Shown: positions 55,940 to 64,000 of the stretch, in pieces
Position numbering within the stretch: position 1 is the first letter of the stretch
How the letters are laid out: each line of letters begins with the position of its first letter
Source: Comamonadaceae bacterium PBBC1
GTDB lineage: Bacteria > Pseudomonadota > Gammaproteobacteria > Burkholderiales > Burkholderiaceae_C
DNA: 64,000 bases
Assembly (NCBI GenBank): GCA_002256145.1
Contig: NKIP01000017.1
Span: forward strand, 1 to 64,000
Reading direction: 5' to 3'
The notes under the pieces: model-generated
The model's input: the letters and a program-made list of their open reading frames with translations, nothing else
The model's database searches: none
What the model was told of the DNA's origin: nothing
Position numbers and translations under genes: made by a program

Positions 55940-57040
55940 GTGACCGACGCTTACCCACTTCCCCCTGAGCTGACTCTGCGCATCCACCAAGCCATCGCGC
56001 AAGCGGGTGGCTGGATGGGTTTTGACCGTTTCATGGCCATGGCTCTCTACGAGCCGGGGCTGGGTTATTACACCAATGCCTTGCAAAAATTTGGTGCCAT
56101 GCCGTCCTCGGGCAGCGATTTTGTGACCGCGCCGGGCATGTCGCCCTTGTTTGGCCAGACCCTGGCGGTGCAGGTGAAACAGGCGCTGGCCGCCACGGGC
56201 ACGGACGAAGTCTGGGAGTTTGGCGCAGGCACCGGGGCCTTGGCCCTGCAGTTGCTGGACAGTTTGGGCGACGCCGTCAGCCGCTACACCATCATCGACT
56301 TGTCGGGCACTTTGCGCGCCCGCCAGGCCGACACTTTGCTCAAACATGCCAACAAAGTGCATTGGCTGGATGCCTGGCCCGATGCCATCGAGGGCGTGGT
56401 GGTGGGCAATGAGGTGCTGGACGCCATGCCGGTGCAGCTGTTGCAGCGCACGCAAGGCGTCTGGCACGAGCGCGGGGTGGTCAGCGCTGGTGAAGAATTC
56501 GCTTGGCAAGACCGCATCACCGACTTGCGCCCGCCCGTCGAGATCGAAGGCGAGCACGATTACCTGACCGAAATCCACCCCCAGGCCGAGGCCTTCATCA
56601 CCAGCCTGGCCGAGCGGCTGTTAGTTGGGCGGGGCGGGGCGGCGTTCTTTTTGGATTACGGTTTTCCTGAGGCCGAATACTTTCATCCGCAGCGCCACAT
56701 GGGCACCGTCATGTGCCACCAGCTGCACCAAACTGACGACAACCCCTTGGTGGCGGTGGGCCAAAAAGACATCACTGCCCATGTGAACTTCACCGGTGTG
56801 GCCTTGGCGGCGCAAAACGCAGGGCTGCATGTGTTGGGTTACGCCAGTCAAGCCTGGTTTTTGCTGAACCTGGGTTTGGCCGAGAGCATGGCAAACGCCA
56901 GTTTGGCCGAGCGCAGCCAGGCCCAACGCCTCATCAACGAGCACGAAATGGGCGAGCTGTTCAAGGTGATCGGTTTTTCCACCTCTTCCGATGTGTCCGC
57001 CCAGGGGTTTGCCCGGGGTGACCGCTCGCACCGCCTGTAA
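55940..57040 (+). CDS. MidA/NDUFAF7-family SAM-dependent methyltransferase
   Basis: A 366-residue methyltransferase of the family whose eukaryotic members modify an Arg of complex I subunit NDUFS2. GTG start. GGWMGFDRFMAMALYEPGLGYY, GSDFVTAPGMSPLFGQT and the SAM motif EFGAGTGALALQLL are diagnostic; VVGNEVLDAMPVQL follows. The bacterial substrate is not known. Divergent from the FolM-like gene. Confidence 0.93.
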   Translation: MTDAYPLPPELTLRIHQAIAQAGGWMGFDRFMAMALYEPGLGYYTNALQKFGAMPSSGSDFVTAPGMSPLFGQTLAVQVKQALAATGTDEVWEFGAGTGALALQLLDSLGDAVSRYTIIDLSGTLRARQADTLLKHANKVHWLDAWPDAIEGVVVGNEVLDAMPVQLLQRTQGVWHERGVVSAGEEFAWQDRITDLRPPVEIEGEHDYLTEIHPQAEAFITSLAERLLVGRGGAAFFLDYGFPEAEYFHPQRHMGTVMCHQLHQTDDNPLVAVGQKDITAHVNFTGVALAAQNAGLHVLGYASQAWFLLNLGLAESMANASLAERSQAQRLINEHEMGELFKVIGFSTSSDVSAQGFARGDRSHRL

Positions 57041-57059
57041 ACGTCTTCGAAGGAACGGT

Positions 57060-57254
57060 ATGTTGCGTTGGTTGATTGTGGTGTTGCTGGTGCTCATTGT
57101 GTTCAGCGGTTTGCAGCCTTGGCTGCAAAAGTTGGGCTTTGGCCGCCTGCCAGGCGACTTCCGATTTCGTCTGTTCGGGCGTGAGTTTTTCCTTCCTATT
57201 GCCAGCACTTTGCTGCTGAGCATGGTGGCTGCAGGCATCGCACGCTGGGTTTGA
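57060..57254 (+). CDS. DUF2905 small membrane protein
   Basis: A 64-residue protein with two hydrophobic helices (LRWLIVVLLVLIVFSGLQPW and FLPIASTLLLSMVAAGIARWV) joined by GRLPGDFRFRLFG. GAAGGA precedes the ATG. DUF2905 family, function unknown. 19 bp after the methyltransferase, likely co-transcribed. Confidence 0.85.
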   Translation: MLRWLIVVLLVLIVFSGLQPWLQKLGFGRLPGDFRFRLFGREFFLPIASTLLLSMVAAGIARWV

Positions 57255-57634
57255 GCGGCCAATCTGGCAAAAGCACCTCAAGCACGAACGTGTTACAGTG
57301 CGACACGCCATTGGCGACTTATGCCCATCTCGCTCTTACCGAGCCGATAGCGCATCCCGGCAGAGGGATGCCAGTCTTGTCCTCCACTGTGCTCATCGCC
57401 CGCCATGCTTTTTAAGAGCTGGGCCCAGACGATTTTTTGCTTCCTTTTTGACGCACCTCTGCACGGTGCTGTTGTTGGGCAGGCCTTGCGGTCTGCGTAT
57501 GGGGGCGCTTTTTGGCAGCAGGACATGCCAAGACCCGTGCCGCTGCACAGCCCCCAAGAGGGCCGAAAAAAGCGGTTCGACCCCCTTCGTTAAAATACAT
57601 GACTCTTTCATATTGTTCACACCAACCCATCTCC
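57255..57634. other. 380-bp stretch without a supported gene
   Basis: Several open frames overlap here but none has a recognisable product, ribosome site or domain. TTAAAATACA near 57591-57600 could be a promoter element for the small gene that follows. A GTTCGACCC string at 57571 is not part of a tRNA cloverleaf. Confidence 0.6.
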
Positions 57635-57850
57635 ATGGGAAAATTCCGAATTCAGCCGTGCTCCAGGGCTTTGCCCAATGGCGCATTTGGCGCGCAAGTG
57701 TCCGTGGCCAGTGGCCGTGGCAGCGCCAGCACCGACCGCGTGATGCGGTTTGTGCCCGAATTTGCAACCCCTGCCGCCGCCAGCCAATACGCCCTCGATG
57801 AAGGCAAGTTGTGGGTAGAGCGCCAGACGACAAAACCGATCCTGCTTTGA
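57635..57850 (+). CDS. Small conserved hypothetical protein upstream of infA
   Basis: A 71-residue basic protein starting MGKFRIQPCSRALPNGAFGA. It has QVSVASGRGSASTDRVMRFV and a hydrophilic tail ending RQTTKPILL; no membrane segment. Infers a soluble cytoplasmic protein. Function not recognised. It ends 14 bp before infA on the same strand, so they may be co-transcribed. Confidence 0.65.
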   Translation: MGKFRIQPCSRALPNGAFGAQVSVASGRGSASTDRVMRFVPEFATPAAASQYALDEGKLWVERQTTKPILL

Positions 57851-57864
57851 GAAAGACGTTTTAA

Positions 57865-58125
57865 ATGGCTAAAGAAGAACTGATTGAACTGATGGGCGTG
57901 GTCAACGAGGTGTTGCCCGACACCCGTTTTCGCGTGACCTTGGACAACGGCCACCAACTGATTGCTTATTCGGCTGGCAAGATGCGCAAGAACCACATCC
58001 GCATTTTGGCGGGCGACCGTGTGACCCTCGAGCTTTCGCCTTATGACCTGAGCAAAGGCCGCATCAGCTTCCGTCACTTGGCGGGTCGTGCCCCCATGGC
58101 ACCGCGCCGTCCACCTGCACGCTGA
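57865..58125 (+). CDS. infA: Translation initiation factor IF-1
   Basis: A single OB-fold protein of 86 residues that occupies the ribosomal A site at initiation. [67 protein letters not shown] match IF-1. It is longer than the usual 72 residues and ends in a Pro/Arg tail. Burkholderiales often hold two infA genes; this one is away from the ribosomal cluster. Confidence 0.95.
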   Translation: MAKEELIELMGVVNEVLPDTRFRVTLDNGHQLIAYSAGKMRKNHIRILAGDRVTLELSPYDLSKGRISFRHLAGRAPMAPRRPPAR

Positions 58126-58220
58126 GCTTGTCCGGCGCTTCGCCTTGACCTGAATCAGGGCGGTGAGGCCTTGAATCGTGCAGCATGGCCCCCAAGTGTT
58201 TTTGAAATACAGGGGATTCC

Positions 58221-58667
58221 ATGACCGATTCAGCCAAAGCCTTGCACATTGTTTGTCCGCATTGCCACACCACCAACCGCGTGCGTGAGGCTGATCTGCA
58301 GCACGCACCTGATTGCGGGCAGTGCCACCAAGCGCTTTTTAACGGCCATCCGCTGGCACTGGACGCGGCCAACTTTGACAAGCACATCGGCCGAAGCCAT
58401 GTGCCGGTGCTGGTCGATTTTTGGGCCCCTTGGTGCGGTCCATGCCGGATGATGGCCCCGGCTTATGAGCAGGCCGCTGGCCTCTTGGAGCCCCAAGTGC
58501 GGGTGGCCAAACTCAACACCGAAGAAGCGCAGGCCATTGCCGCCCGTTTCAACATCCGCAGCATCCCCACACTCGCATTGTTTGTTGGCGGCAAGGAAGT
58601 CGCCCGTCAGGCTGGCGCTTTCCGCACGGCGCAAGACATCGCCGACTGGACGCGTTCGCATTTGTGA
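58221..58667 (+). CDS. trxC: Thioredoxin 2 (TrxC)
   Basis: Cytoplasmic disulfide reductase of 148 residues. N-terminal zinc finger with CPHCHTTN and CGQCHQ, then the thioredoxin domain with active-site WAPWCGPCRMM and the cis-Pro in RSIPTLALFVGG. TrxC is oxidative-stress related in characterised bacteria; no OxyR site was identified here. Confidence 0.97.
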   Translation: MTDSAKALHIVCPHCHTTNRVREADLQHAPDCGQCHQALFNGHPLALDAANFDKHIGRSHVPVLVDFWAPWCGPCRMMAPAYEQAAGLLEPQVRVAKLNTEEAQAIAARFNIRSIPTLALFVGGKEVARQAGAFRTAQDIADWTRSHL

Positions 58668-58688
58668 GGGGATCAAAACGCATCTTGG

Positions 58689-58765
58689 TGTAGGAGCCTC
58701 CCCTCGTGTGCGATTGGCCCGAGACACGCCCTTCAAGCCCATCGCCCACGGGGTGGGCTCCTACA
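58689..58765. repeat. REP-like element with TGTAGGAGCC ends
   Basis: Ten-nt perfect inverted ends TGTAGGAGCC (58689-58698) and GGCTCCTACA (58756-58765) flank about 57 nt. It lies between trxC and the cca stop. Type resembles the TGTGGGAGC element at 47780. Confidence 0.7.
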
Positions 58766-60011
58766 AAGAAGCTGCGACCGCTTTGACGCGGGCTTTGGAG
58801 ATTTGCTCGCCGATTTGCGGACCTTTGAGGCCTTGTGCGGCCGCTGCCTGCGCGATGGGTGCGGTTTCGACCGACAGCGCGGCCTGCTGGGCTTTGAGCA
58901 AGCGCTCGGCCTGTGGGTAAGTCGCCTCCTCAAACCCCAGCCGTCCCCGCGCATCGCATTCGCAGGCTTGCAGCACCCGTGCAAAGCGCTCAGGCTGCCG
59001 AATGGCGTCACAACGGTCGAGTAAACGCATCAAGGCTTCTGGTCCCAGTTCGGCGCTGCGGTGGATGTTGCCGTGTTCACGCGCCACCACTTCGGCCAGT
59101 TCTTTGCCCTCGGTCGGCACGCGCAGGCGCTCACACACCTTTTGCAGCAATTTGACGCTGCGCCCTTCGTGGCCGATGTGACGCGGCAGCACGTCGGCGG
59201 GTGTCGTGCCTTTGCCCAGGTCGTGCATCAGGCAGGCCACACGCACCGACAGCGGCGTGTTCAGACGGGCGGCCATGTCCATCACCAGCATCATGTGCAC
59301 GCCCGTGTCGATCTCGGGGTGGTATTCGGCCCGCTGGGGAACACCCCACAGGCGGTCCAGCTCAGGCAGCAACACCTTCAGAGCGCCACAGGATCGCAGC
59401 ACTTCGAACATGCGCGAGGGTTGGGCGCTCATCATGCCTTTGGTCAGCTCCTGCCAGACGCGCTCGGGCACCAGGTGGTCCGCCTCGCCGTCTTCGACCA
59501 TCTGGCTCATCAGTGCCAGGGTGTCGCTCGCCACAGAAAAGTCGGCAAAACGGGCCGCAAAGCGTGCCAGCCGCAGGATGCGCACCGGGTCTTCGGCAAA
59601 GGCGTGTGTGACATGGCGCAGCACTTTGGTCTGCAGGTCGCGCTGACCTCCGTAAGGATCAACGAGGTGACCCACCCAAGTGCTGGGCGGCTGGTGCGCC
59701 AGTGCCTCGGGCACAGCCATGGCGTTGACCGTGAGGTCGCGCCGAGCCAAGTCCTCTTCGAGCGTGACGTCGGGTGCAGCCTGTACCGCAAAGCCTTTGT
59801 AGCCCCGCGCCGTTTTGCGTTCGGTGCGGGCGAGGGCGTATTCCTCGTGGGTTTGCGGGTGCAAAAACACCGGAAAATCCTTGCCCACGGGCAAAAAGCC
59901 CTGCGCGGTCATGGCTTCGGGCGTGCTGCCCACCACCACCCAGTCGCGGTCGTTCACGCGTTCACCCATCAAGGCATCACGCACCGCACCGCCAACGACA
60001 AAAACCTGCAT
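58761..60011 (-). CDS. cca: Multifunctional CCA-adding tRNA nucleotidyltransferase
   Basis: Adds or repairs the 3' CCA of tRNAs. The 416-residue protein has the nucleotidyltransferase motif VVGGAVRDALMGERVNDRDW, RRDLTVNAMA, the RPD-type region EDPVRILRLARFAARF, and an HD phosphohydrolase domain (MHDLGKGTTP) found in the multifunctional betaproteobacterial/gammaproteobacterial form. Confidence 0.97.
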   Translation of the reverse strand: MQVFVVGGAVRDALMGERVNDRDWVVVGSTPEAMTAQGFLPVGKDFPVFLHPQTHEEYALARTERKTARGYKGFAVQAAPDVTLEEDLARRDLTVNAMAVPEALAHQPPSTWVGHLVDPYGGQRDLQTKVLRHVTHAFAEDPVRILRLARFAARFADFSVASDTLALMSQMVEDGEADHLVPERVWQELTKGMMSAQPSRMFEVLRSCGALKVLLPELDRLWGVPQRAEYHPEIDTGVHMMLVMDMAARLNTPLSVRVACLMHDLGKGTTPADVLPRHIGHEGRSVKLLQKVCERLRVPTEGKELAEVVAREHGNIHRSAELGPEALMRLLDRCDAIRQPERFARVLQACECDARGRLGFEEATYPQAERLLKAQQAALSVETAPIAQAAAAQGLKGPQIGEQISKARVKAVAASL

Positions 60012-60025
60012 GTCCGTGTCTGCCT

Positions 60026-60709
60026 TCAGCGCGAAAGCCGGAAAGGCTCTTCGAAGTCGATGAAATCCTGCTCGGCCAGCGCCTCATCGATCCAGACTTT
60101 GACGCCGGGCAGGGCGCACACGCGCGCCATGTAGGCGGCCACATCGGCCGGCACCGGCAGGGCGTAGGTTTTCAGGCGCATGACCACCGGGGCAAAGTAG
60201 GCGTCGGCCACAGAAAATTGGCCAAACAGCATGGGGCCGCCGTGTTCTTGCAACAGGCCACTCCAGAGGCCGCAAATACGGTTTAAATCGGCACGCACAG
60301 CGGGCTTGTCGCGCAGCGCCAAAGCCCCGATCTCGGGCAGATGCGCCTCGATGTTCATGGGGCAGGCGCTGCGCAAGCCCACAAAGCCGCTGTGCATTTC
60401 GGCGCAGATGCTGCGCGCCCGTGCCCGGGCGGCGCGGTCTTGTGGCCAGAGCTGTTTTTCAGGAAATTGCTCGGCCACGTATTCGGCAATGGCCAAGGTG
60501 TCCCACACAGCCAGGCCATCGTGCACCAACACGGGCACCTTGCCCACGGGGTTGACGTCTTTGAGCGCGGCCTTAAACTGCGAGTCGGGCGCGAAGCTGT
60601 CAAAGCGGACAAAGACCTCTTCAAAGTCGATGCCCGCCTGGCGCAGCAGCACCCAGGGGCGCATGGACCACGATGAATAGTTTTTGTTGGCAATGTAGAG
60701 CTGGATCAT
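60026..60709 (-). CDS. Glutathione S-transferase family protein
   Basis: A 227-residue GST-fold protein. N-terminal thioredoxin-like domain (IANKNYSSWSMRPWVLLRQAG, with the Ser/Trp active-site region), then PVGKVPVLVHDGLAVWDTLAIAEYVAE with the cis-Pro and glutathione gamma-Glu site, and an all-helical C-terminal domain. Conjugation or thiol peroxidase activity possible; substrate unknown. 14 bp downstream lies cca on the same strand. Confidence 0.93.
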   Translation of the reverse strand: MIQLYIANKNYSSWSMRPWVLLRQAGIDFEEVFVRFDSFAPDSQFKAALKDVNPVGKVPVLVHDGLAVWDTLAIAEYVAEQFPEKQLWPQDRAARARARSICAEMHSGFVGLRSACPMNIEAHLPEIGALALRDKPAVRADLNRICGLWSGLLQEHGGPMLFGQFSVADAYFAPVVMRLKTYALPVPADVAAYMARVCALPGVKVWIDEALAEQDFIDFEEPFRLSR

Positions 60710-60870
60710 TGTTTTCTCCCGTGAATCAAGCCCGACATGTTAGCGGAGGCTGGGCTCATGACCTGTTGCAAGTGCCAGCCTTGCAGGCACACGGGGGCGG
60801 GTGTTGCGCGACAGGTGTGCTGACAGGCTTGAGTGCGTCAGCAAAGACCGAGATCTTGGCTGACCTGGCT

Positions 60871-61830
60871 TCAGCGTCCCGCGTGTTCGCGCCAGTGGTT
60901 GAGGCGGCTGCGAGGACCGCGATGGCCCAGATAAGCCGATGCCACGCCCTCAGCCGACGCGGCACTGATGCCCAGCGCCGTCAGGCCAGGCAGCTCACCT
61001 GTGGCCACGTTGTCCACCTTCATCGAAGCCAGGTTGTCCCGACTCATCAGCGGTTCGCCCGGAGCCAGTTCCATGGCCGCAGCCTGCAACCAGCCCACCC
61101 AATGCGGCAAGGCCAAGATCGGGCGACCTCGGCCGTGGTTCACACCAGCCCACTGCCCTGCACGCTGAACCAGTTCACCCAAGGTCAGCACATCGGGGCC
61201 GCACAACTCATAGGTTTGGCCAATGGTTTCGGGCTTTTGCAGGCAAGTCACCACGGCGCGAGCCACATCACCCACCCAAACGGGTTGAAAACGGGTCTGG
61301 CTGCCTGCCAAAGGCATGAAGGGCACCAAGGCTTGCAGGTCGGCAAACAGGTTGAGGAACTTGTCTTCGGCACCAAAGATCACGCTGGGTCGCAAGATCG
61401 TCAGGTCAAGCTTGGCATGACGCAACACCGCTTCACCCTTGGCCTTGCTTCGTTGGTACATCGAGGGCCCATGCTCATGGGCACCCAGCGCACTGACATG
61501 GACCAATCGCTGCACATGGGCGTCTTTCATGGCGCGAGCGATCTTGGCCGGCAAGTCAACATGCACCTGCTCAAAACGTGCTTCATCACCATGGAGCACA
61601 GCCACCAAATTGACCACCGCATCATGGCCGGGCATGAGGCGGGCCAGATCGGCCTCGCTGTGCACCGAAGCTTCTATCACCGTCAGGCCCGGTAAGCTTT
61701 GCACGCAGGCGGCATGGAGGGCACGTCGCGTGGGTACGGTGATGTCATTGCCCAGACGCGCCAGTTGTTCGCAGACCTGCCGACCCACAAAACCGCTGCC
61801 ACCCAGCACCAGAACGCGGGGTTTGCTCAT
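60871..61830 (-). CDS. NDUFA9-like NAD(P)-binding epimerase-family protein
   Basis: A 319-residue atypical SDR related to complex I subunit NDUFA9. Rossmann motif VLVLGGSGFVGRQVCEQLA, then VHVSALGAHEHGPSMYQRSK (Tyr-x-x-x-Lys site), LRPSVIFGAEDKFLN, and a variable C-terminus. Bacterial homologues are uncharacterised; roles in quinone-related or sugar-nucleotide chemistry are guesses. Its ATG is coupled by 4 bp to the upstream DUF2817 gene's stop. Confidence 0.88.
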   Translation of the reverse strand: MSKPRVLVLGGSGFVGRQVCEQLARLGNDITVPTRRALHAACVQSLPGLTVIEASVHSEADLARLMPGHDAVVNLVAVLHGDEARFEQVHVDLPAKIARAMKDAHVQRLVHVSALGAHEHGPSMYQRSKAKGEAVLRHAKLDLTILRPSVIFGAEDKFLNLFADLQALVPFMPLAGSQTRFQPVWVGDVARAVVTCLQKPETIGQTYELCGPDVLTLGELVQRAGQWAGVNHGRGRPILALPHWVGWLQAAAMELAPGEPLMSRDNLASMKVDNVATGELPGLTALGISAASAEGVASAYLGHRGPRSRLNHWREHAGR

Positions 61831-62912
61831 TCGCTCAAACCCGTGATCGCCTGCTGCATGGCGTCCATGGCTTGGTCAACGATTTGGGTGCGCCACTCGT
61901 CGGTGTCGACGTAAAACGCGTCCATCAGCGCCTGCTTGATTTGCTGGCGCAGGGCATCGGGGGCTTCGGGGTGCAGGTGCAACCAGTGGTCGCCACGCAG
62001 TGCGCCAATGACCAGGTCTTGCGTTTGTGTGCCGTATTCCATGGCAATGCCGGTGTATTCGGCTTGCGGGCACTCTTGGTAGGCCGACATCCACATCAGG
62101 CCTGTGAGGAAAGCCGAGGTCGACGAGCCGTCGTAAATGGAGGTGATGCCCTGGCCCCACCAGGCTTTGGCGCGGGTGTAGGCCGCTGCGTCGTCGGCGC
62201 AGGCAAAAATGCGCTCGCCCACACCGCTGGGCCCAAGACCCGTGTGCAGGTCGATCCAGGCCATTTTTTGGCAGCGCTGGCCGTACTTTTGCAGCACTTG
62301 GCGCACCGTGAGGTTGCTCCAAGTGGGGGCTTGGCCGCCAAAAAACAGACCGTCAGGAAAGTCGTGTTGGCCTTTCGAGACAGCGGCCTGGAAGGCTTTC
62401 ATGCCCCGCTCGGCAATGTACTGGGCAGTGGCTGCCGCATTGGCGGCATCCGGAGGCCAGACTTCGGGCAGCAGCAGCGGGTGAATTTCCTGGTAAGCGT
62501 CGTTGGCAGGCAGGGGTTTCGTGAAATCCTGAAAGTTGCGGTTGATGTCCACGTTTTCGTGGGTCACGCGGCGAACATGCGAAAACCCGTGCGGGTTGAG
62601 GGCGTGGATGTAAAGCACGGCCACCCCACTGGCCTTGCACGCATCGCGCCAGGCGGTGTTTTGCAGGGCGTGGATTTGCACGCCCGAGCCGCAATAGCCC
62701 TCCACGCCGTGGCAGGCGCTGCTGACGATCAGCAGCTGCTGGGCGTCGGGTGCGCCGTCCAGCACCACGTCCATGGCCAGCTCTTCGCCGTCACGGCCCT
62801 TCAAAGGGTGGATGTTGGCGTCAACGCTCAAGCCCGCAGACTTTGCAGCGTTCAAAAACTTCTGGCGGGCTTCGGCGTAGCTTTTGGAAAAGCCGGTTTG
62901 GATATCTGTCAT
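61827..62912 (-). CDS. DUF2817 / M14-like metallopeptidase-family protein
   Basis: A 361-residue protein with zinc-peptidase features: SACHGVEGYCGSG (HxxE), NPHGFSHVRRVTHENVDINR, and WIDLHTGLG for the second His, the carboxypeptidase-type layout. No signal peptide is seen. Substrate unknown; a role in peptide or amide turnover is plausible. Overlaps the NDUFA9-like gene by 4 bp and lies just downstream of an M20 peptidase gene. Confidence 0.88.
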   Translation of the reverse strand: MTDIQTGFSKSYAEARQKFLNAAKSAGLSVDANIHPLKGRDGEELAMDVVLDGAPDAQQLLIVSSACHGVEGYCGSGVQIHALQNTAWRDACKASGVAVLYIHALNPHGFSHVRRVTHENVDINRNFQDFTKPLPANDAYQEIHPLLLPEVWPPDAANAAATAQYIAERGMKAFQAAVSKGQHDFPDGLFFGGQAPTWSNLTVRQVLQKYGQRCQKMAWIDLHTGLGPSGVGERIFACADDAAAYTRAKAWWGQGITSIYDGSSTSAFLTGLMWMSAYQECPQAEYTGIAMEYGTQTQDLVIGALRGDHWLHLHPEAPDALRQQIKQALMDAFYVDTDEWRTQIVDQAMDAMQQAITGLSE

Positions 62913-62925
62913 GCAGGTTTTCTTT

Positions 62926-64000
62926 TCAAGCGGTTTGTGTCGGATTGGCCAGCCATTGTGTGGCCAGCTCGACCCAGTAAGTACCGCCCAGCGGAATCAG
63001 GTCGTCGTTGAAGTCATAGCTGGGGTTGTGCAGCGTGCAGGGGCCGCCGCCGTGGCCCATTTCGCGGTGTGCGCCATCGCCATTGCTGATGAACACATAG
63101 GCGCCGGGTTTGGCCTGCAACATGTACGAGAAGTCTTCTGCGCCCATGGTGGGCTCTTGGTTGACCACATGCTCGGCCCCCACGATGCCGTTCATGACCT
63201 GACGGGCAAACTCGGCTTCGGCAGGGCTGTTGATGGTGGGTGGGTAATTGCGGTGGAAGTCGAATTCGCATTGCGCGTCAAAGGCGGTGCAGATCGATTC
63301 GGCCACCTGCTTCATGCGCTTTTCGATCAGGTCGAGCACTTCAATGCTGAAGGTACGCACGGTGCCCTGCAGCTCGCACGAATCGGGCACCACGTTGGTG
63401 GCTTCGCCCGCGTGGATCATGGTGACCGAGATCACACCCGCGTCCACCGGCTTTTTGTTGCGTGTGATGATGGTCTGAAAGCCCTGCACCATTTGGCAGG
63501 CGATGGGCACCGGGTCGATGCCGTTGTGCGGCAGCGCAGCGTGGCTGCCCTTGCCGCGGATGGTGATCTTGAACTCGTTGCTCGACGCCATCACGGGGCC
63601 GGCGCTCACGGCGAAAGTGCCCACCGGGGCACCCGGCCAGTTGTGCATGCCAAACACGGCCTGCATGGGGAACTTGTCAAACAAGCCGTCCTTGATCATC
63701 TCGCGGGCACCGCCGCCGCCTTCTTCGGCGGGTTGGAAGATCAAATACACCGTGCCGTCAAAGTCGCGGTGCTTGGAAAAATGTTTGGCCGCTGCCAGCA
63801 GCATGGCCGTGTGGCCGTCGTGGCCGCATGCGTGCATCTTGCCTTGGTGTTTGCTGGCGTGGGCAAAGGTGTTGAATTCCTGCATGGGCAGGGCGTCGAT
63901 GTCGGCGCGCAGGCCAATGCCGCGACCGCAAGCGCCGCCGTCACGCCCGTGCACGATGCCGACCACGCCAGTGGTGCCCATGCCGCGGTGAATCGGGATG
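62926..64000 (-). CDS. M20-family amidohydrolase (hippurate-hydrolase type), 5' end outside window
   Basis: The frame runs open to the window edge, so the N-terminus is missing. Metal-binding sequences: LRADIDALPM, HACGHDGHTAMLL, QPAEEGGGGAREM, HNWPGAPVG, and THNPSYDFND-like TLHNPSYDFNDDLI. These match M20D amidohydrolases (hippurate/N-acyl-amino acid/indole-3-acetyl-amino acid hydrolases). Substrate not determinable. Adjacent DUF2817 peptidase suggests a shared peptide/amide catabolic role. Confidence 0.93.
   Translation of the reverse strand, partial: IPIHRGMGTTGVVGIVHGRDGGACGRGIGLRADIDALPMQEFNTFAHASKHQGKMHACGHDGHTAMLLAAAKHFSKHRDFDGTVYLIFQPAEEGGGGAREMIKDGLFDKFPMQAVFGMHNWPGAPVGTFAVSAGPVMASSNEFKITIRGKGSHAALPHNGIDPVPIACQMVQGFQTIITRNKKPVDAGVISVTMIHAGEATNVVPDSCELQGTVRTFSIEVLDLIEKRMKQVAESICTAFDAQCEFDFHRNYPPTINSPAEAEFARQVMNGIVGAEHVVNQEPTMGAEDFSYMLQAKPGAYVFISNGDGAHREMGHGGGPCTLHNPSYDFNDDLIPLGGTYWVELATQWLANPTQTA

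Noticed and set aside
57571..57582. GTTCGACCC string resembling a tRNA T-loop
   Set aside because: No acceptor, anticodon or D stems can be formed around it.
57298..57801. 167-codon frame in the 57.3-57.8 kb gap
   Set aside because: No domain, no ribosome site, overlaps the better supported 71-residue gene, and has Arg/Cys/Pro-rich noise composition.

Overview
The window is a dense, moderately GC-rich bacterial chromosome segment. The gene families, System II (ResB/CcsA) cytochrome c maturation, the paaABCDE cluster, two LpxL-type acyltransferases in tandem, an extra infA and the mrcA / pilMNOPQ / aroK block together point to a betaproteobacterium of the order Burkholderiales, most probably Comamonadaceae (Limnohabitans/Rhodoferax/Polaromonas-like). 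No rRNA, tRNA, CRISPR array, prophage or insertion sequence was recognised. Nearly all the sequence is core housekeeping DNA, with a few accessory inserts.

Layout. 0.2-3 kb: groES-groL on the minus strand behind a perfect CIRCE operator, then a HTH protein with a degenerate receiver-like half. 3-6.7 kb: two lipid A-type acyltransferases, an alpha/beta hydrolase and EngB. 6.8-11 kb: cytochrome c4 and the ResB/CcsA haem-export and ligation pair. 11-13.2 kb: an orphan receiver protein and the MsrPQ periplasmic methionine-sulfoxide repair system. 13.3-15.2 kb: lysA, lptM and divergent cyaY. 15.3-22.4 kb: PBP1A divergent from a compact pilus/DNA-uptake secretin operon (pilM, pilN, a PilO-PilP-like fusion, short pilQ) and aroK. 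22.5-27 kb: a TetR regulator and an acyl-CoA oxidation cluster (acyl-CoA dehydrogenase, DUF2147, enoyl-CoA hydratase, hotdog thioesterase). 27.1-31.7 kb: an accessory four-gene cluster (small Cys protein, YHYH lipoprotein, HupE/UreJ-like membrane protein with an EF-hand, TonB-dependent receptor), a candidate metal-handling system. 31.7-38 kb: thioesterase, ATM1-type ABC exporter and the phenylacetyl-CoA epoxidase operon paaABCDE behind a 28-bp TetR-type palindrome. 38-43.2 kb: rlmJ, rplM-rpsI, erpA, anmK and an M23 peptidase. 43.4-47.6 kb: tyrS, a CDF metal exporter, dtd and dbpA. 47.6-48.2 kb: a gene-free stretch packed with long inverted repeats. 48.2-52 kb: phoH-ybeY, and ruvA-ruvB with a mazEF-like toxin-antitoxin pair inserted between them. 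52-57.3 kb: phosphatase, DUF4136 lipoprotein, ttcA, two tandem FolB-fold proteins, a FolM-like reductase, a MidA-type methyltransferase and DUF2905. 57.6-64 kb: a small conserved protein with infA, trxC, cca, a GST, an NDUFA9-like protein, a DUF2817 peptidase and an M20 peptidase cut by the window edge.

The most interesting non-ordinary signals are: (1) two hairpins at 47.7 and 48.05 kb with unrelated but self-complementary stems around the same 28-nt loop; (2) mazEF inserted between ruvA and ruvB with overlapping reading frames; (3) the PilO-PilP-like fusion in a minimal Hof/Com-type operon; (4) the YHYH/HupE/TonB-receptor cluster; (5) the tandem FolB plus FolM pterin module. Several dispersed REP-like repeats are also present. 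All functional assignments come from reading the sequence and from family knowledge; no database search was run.
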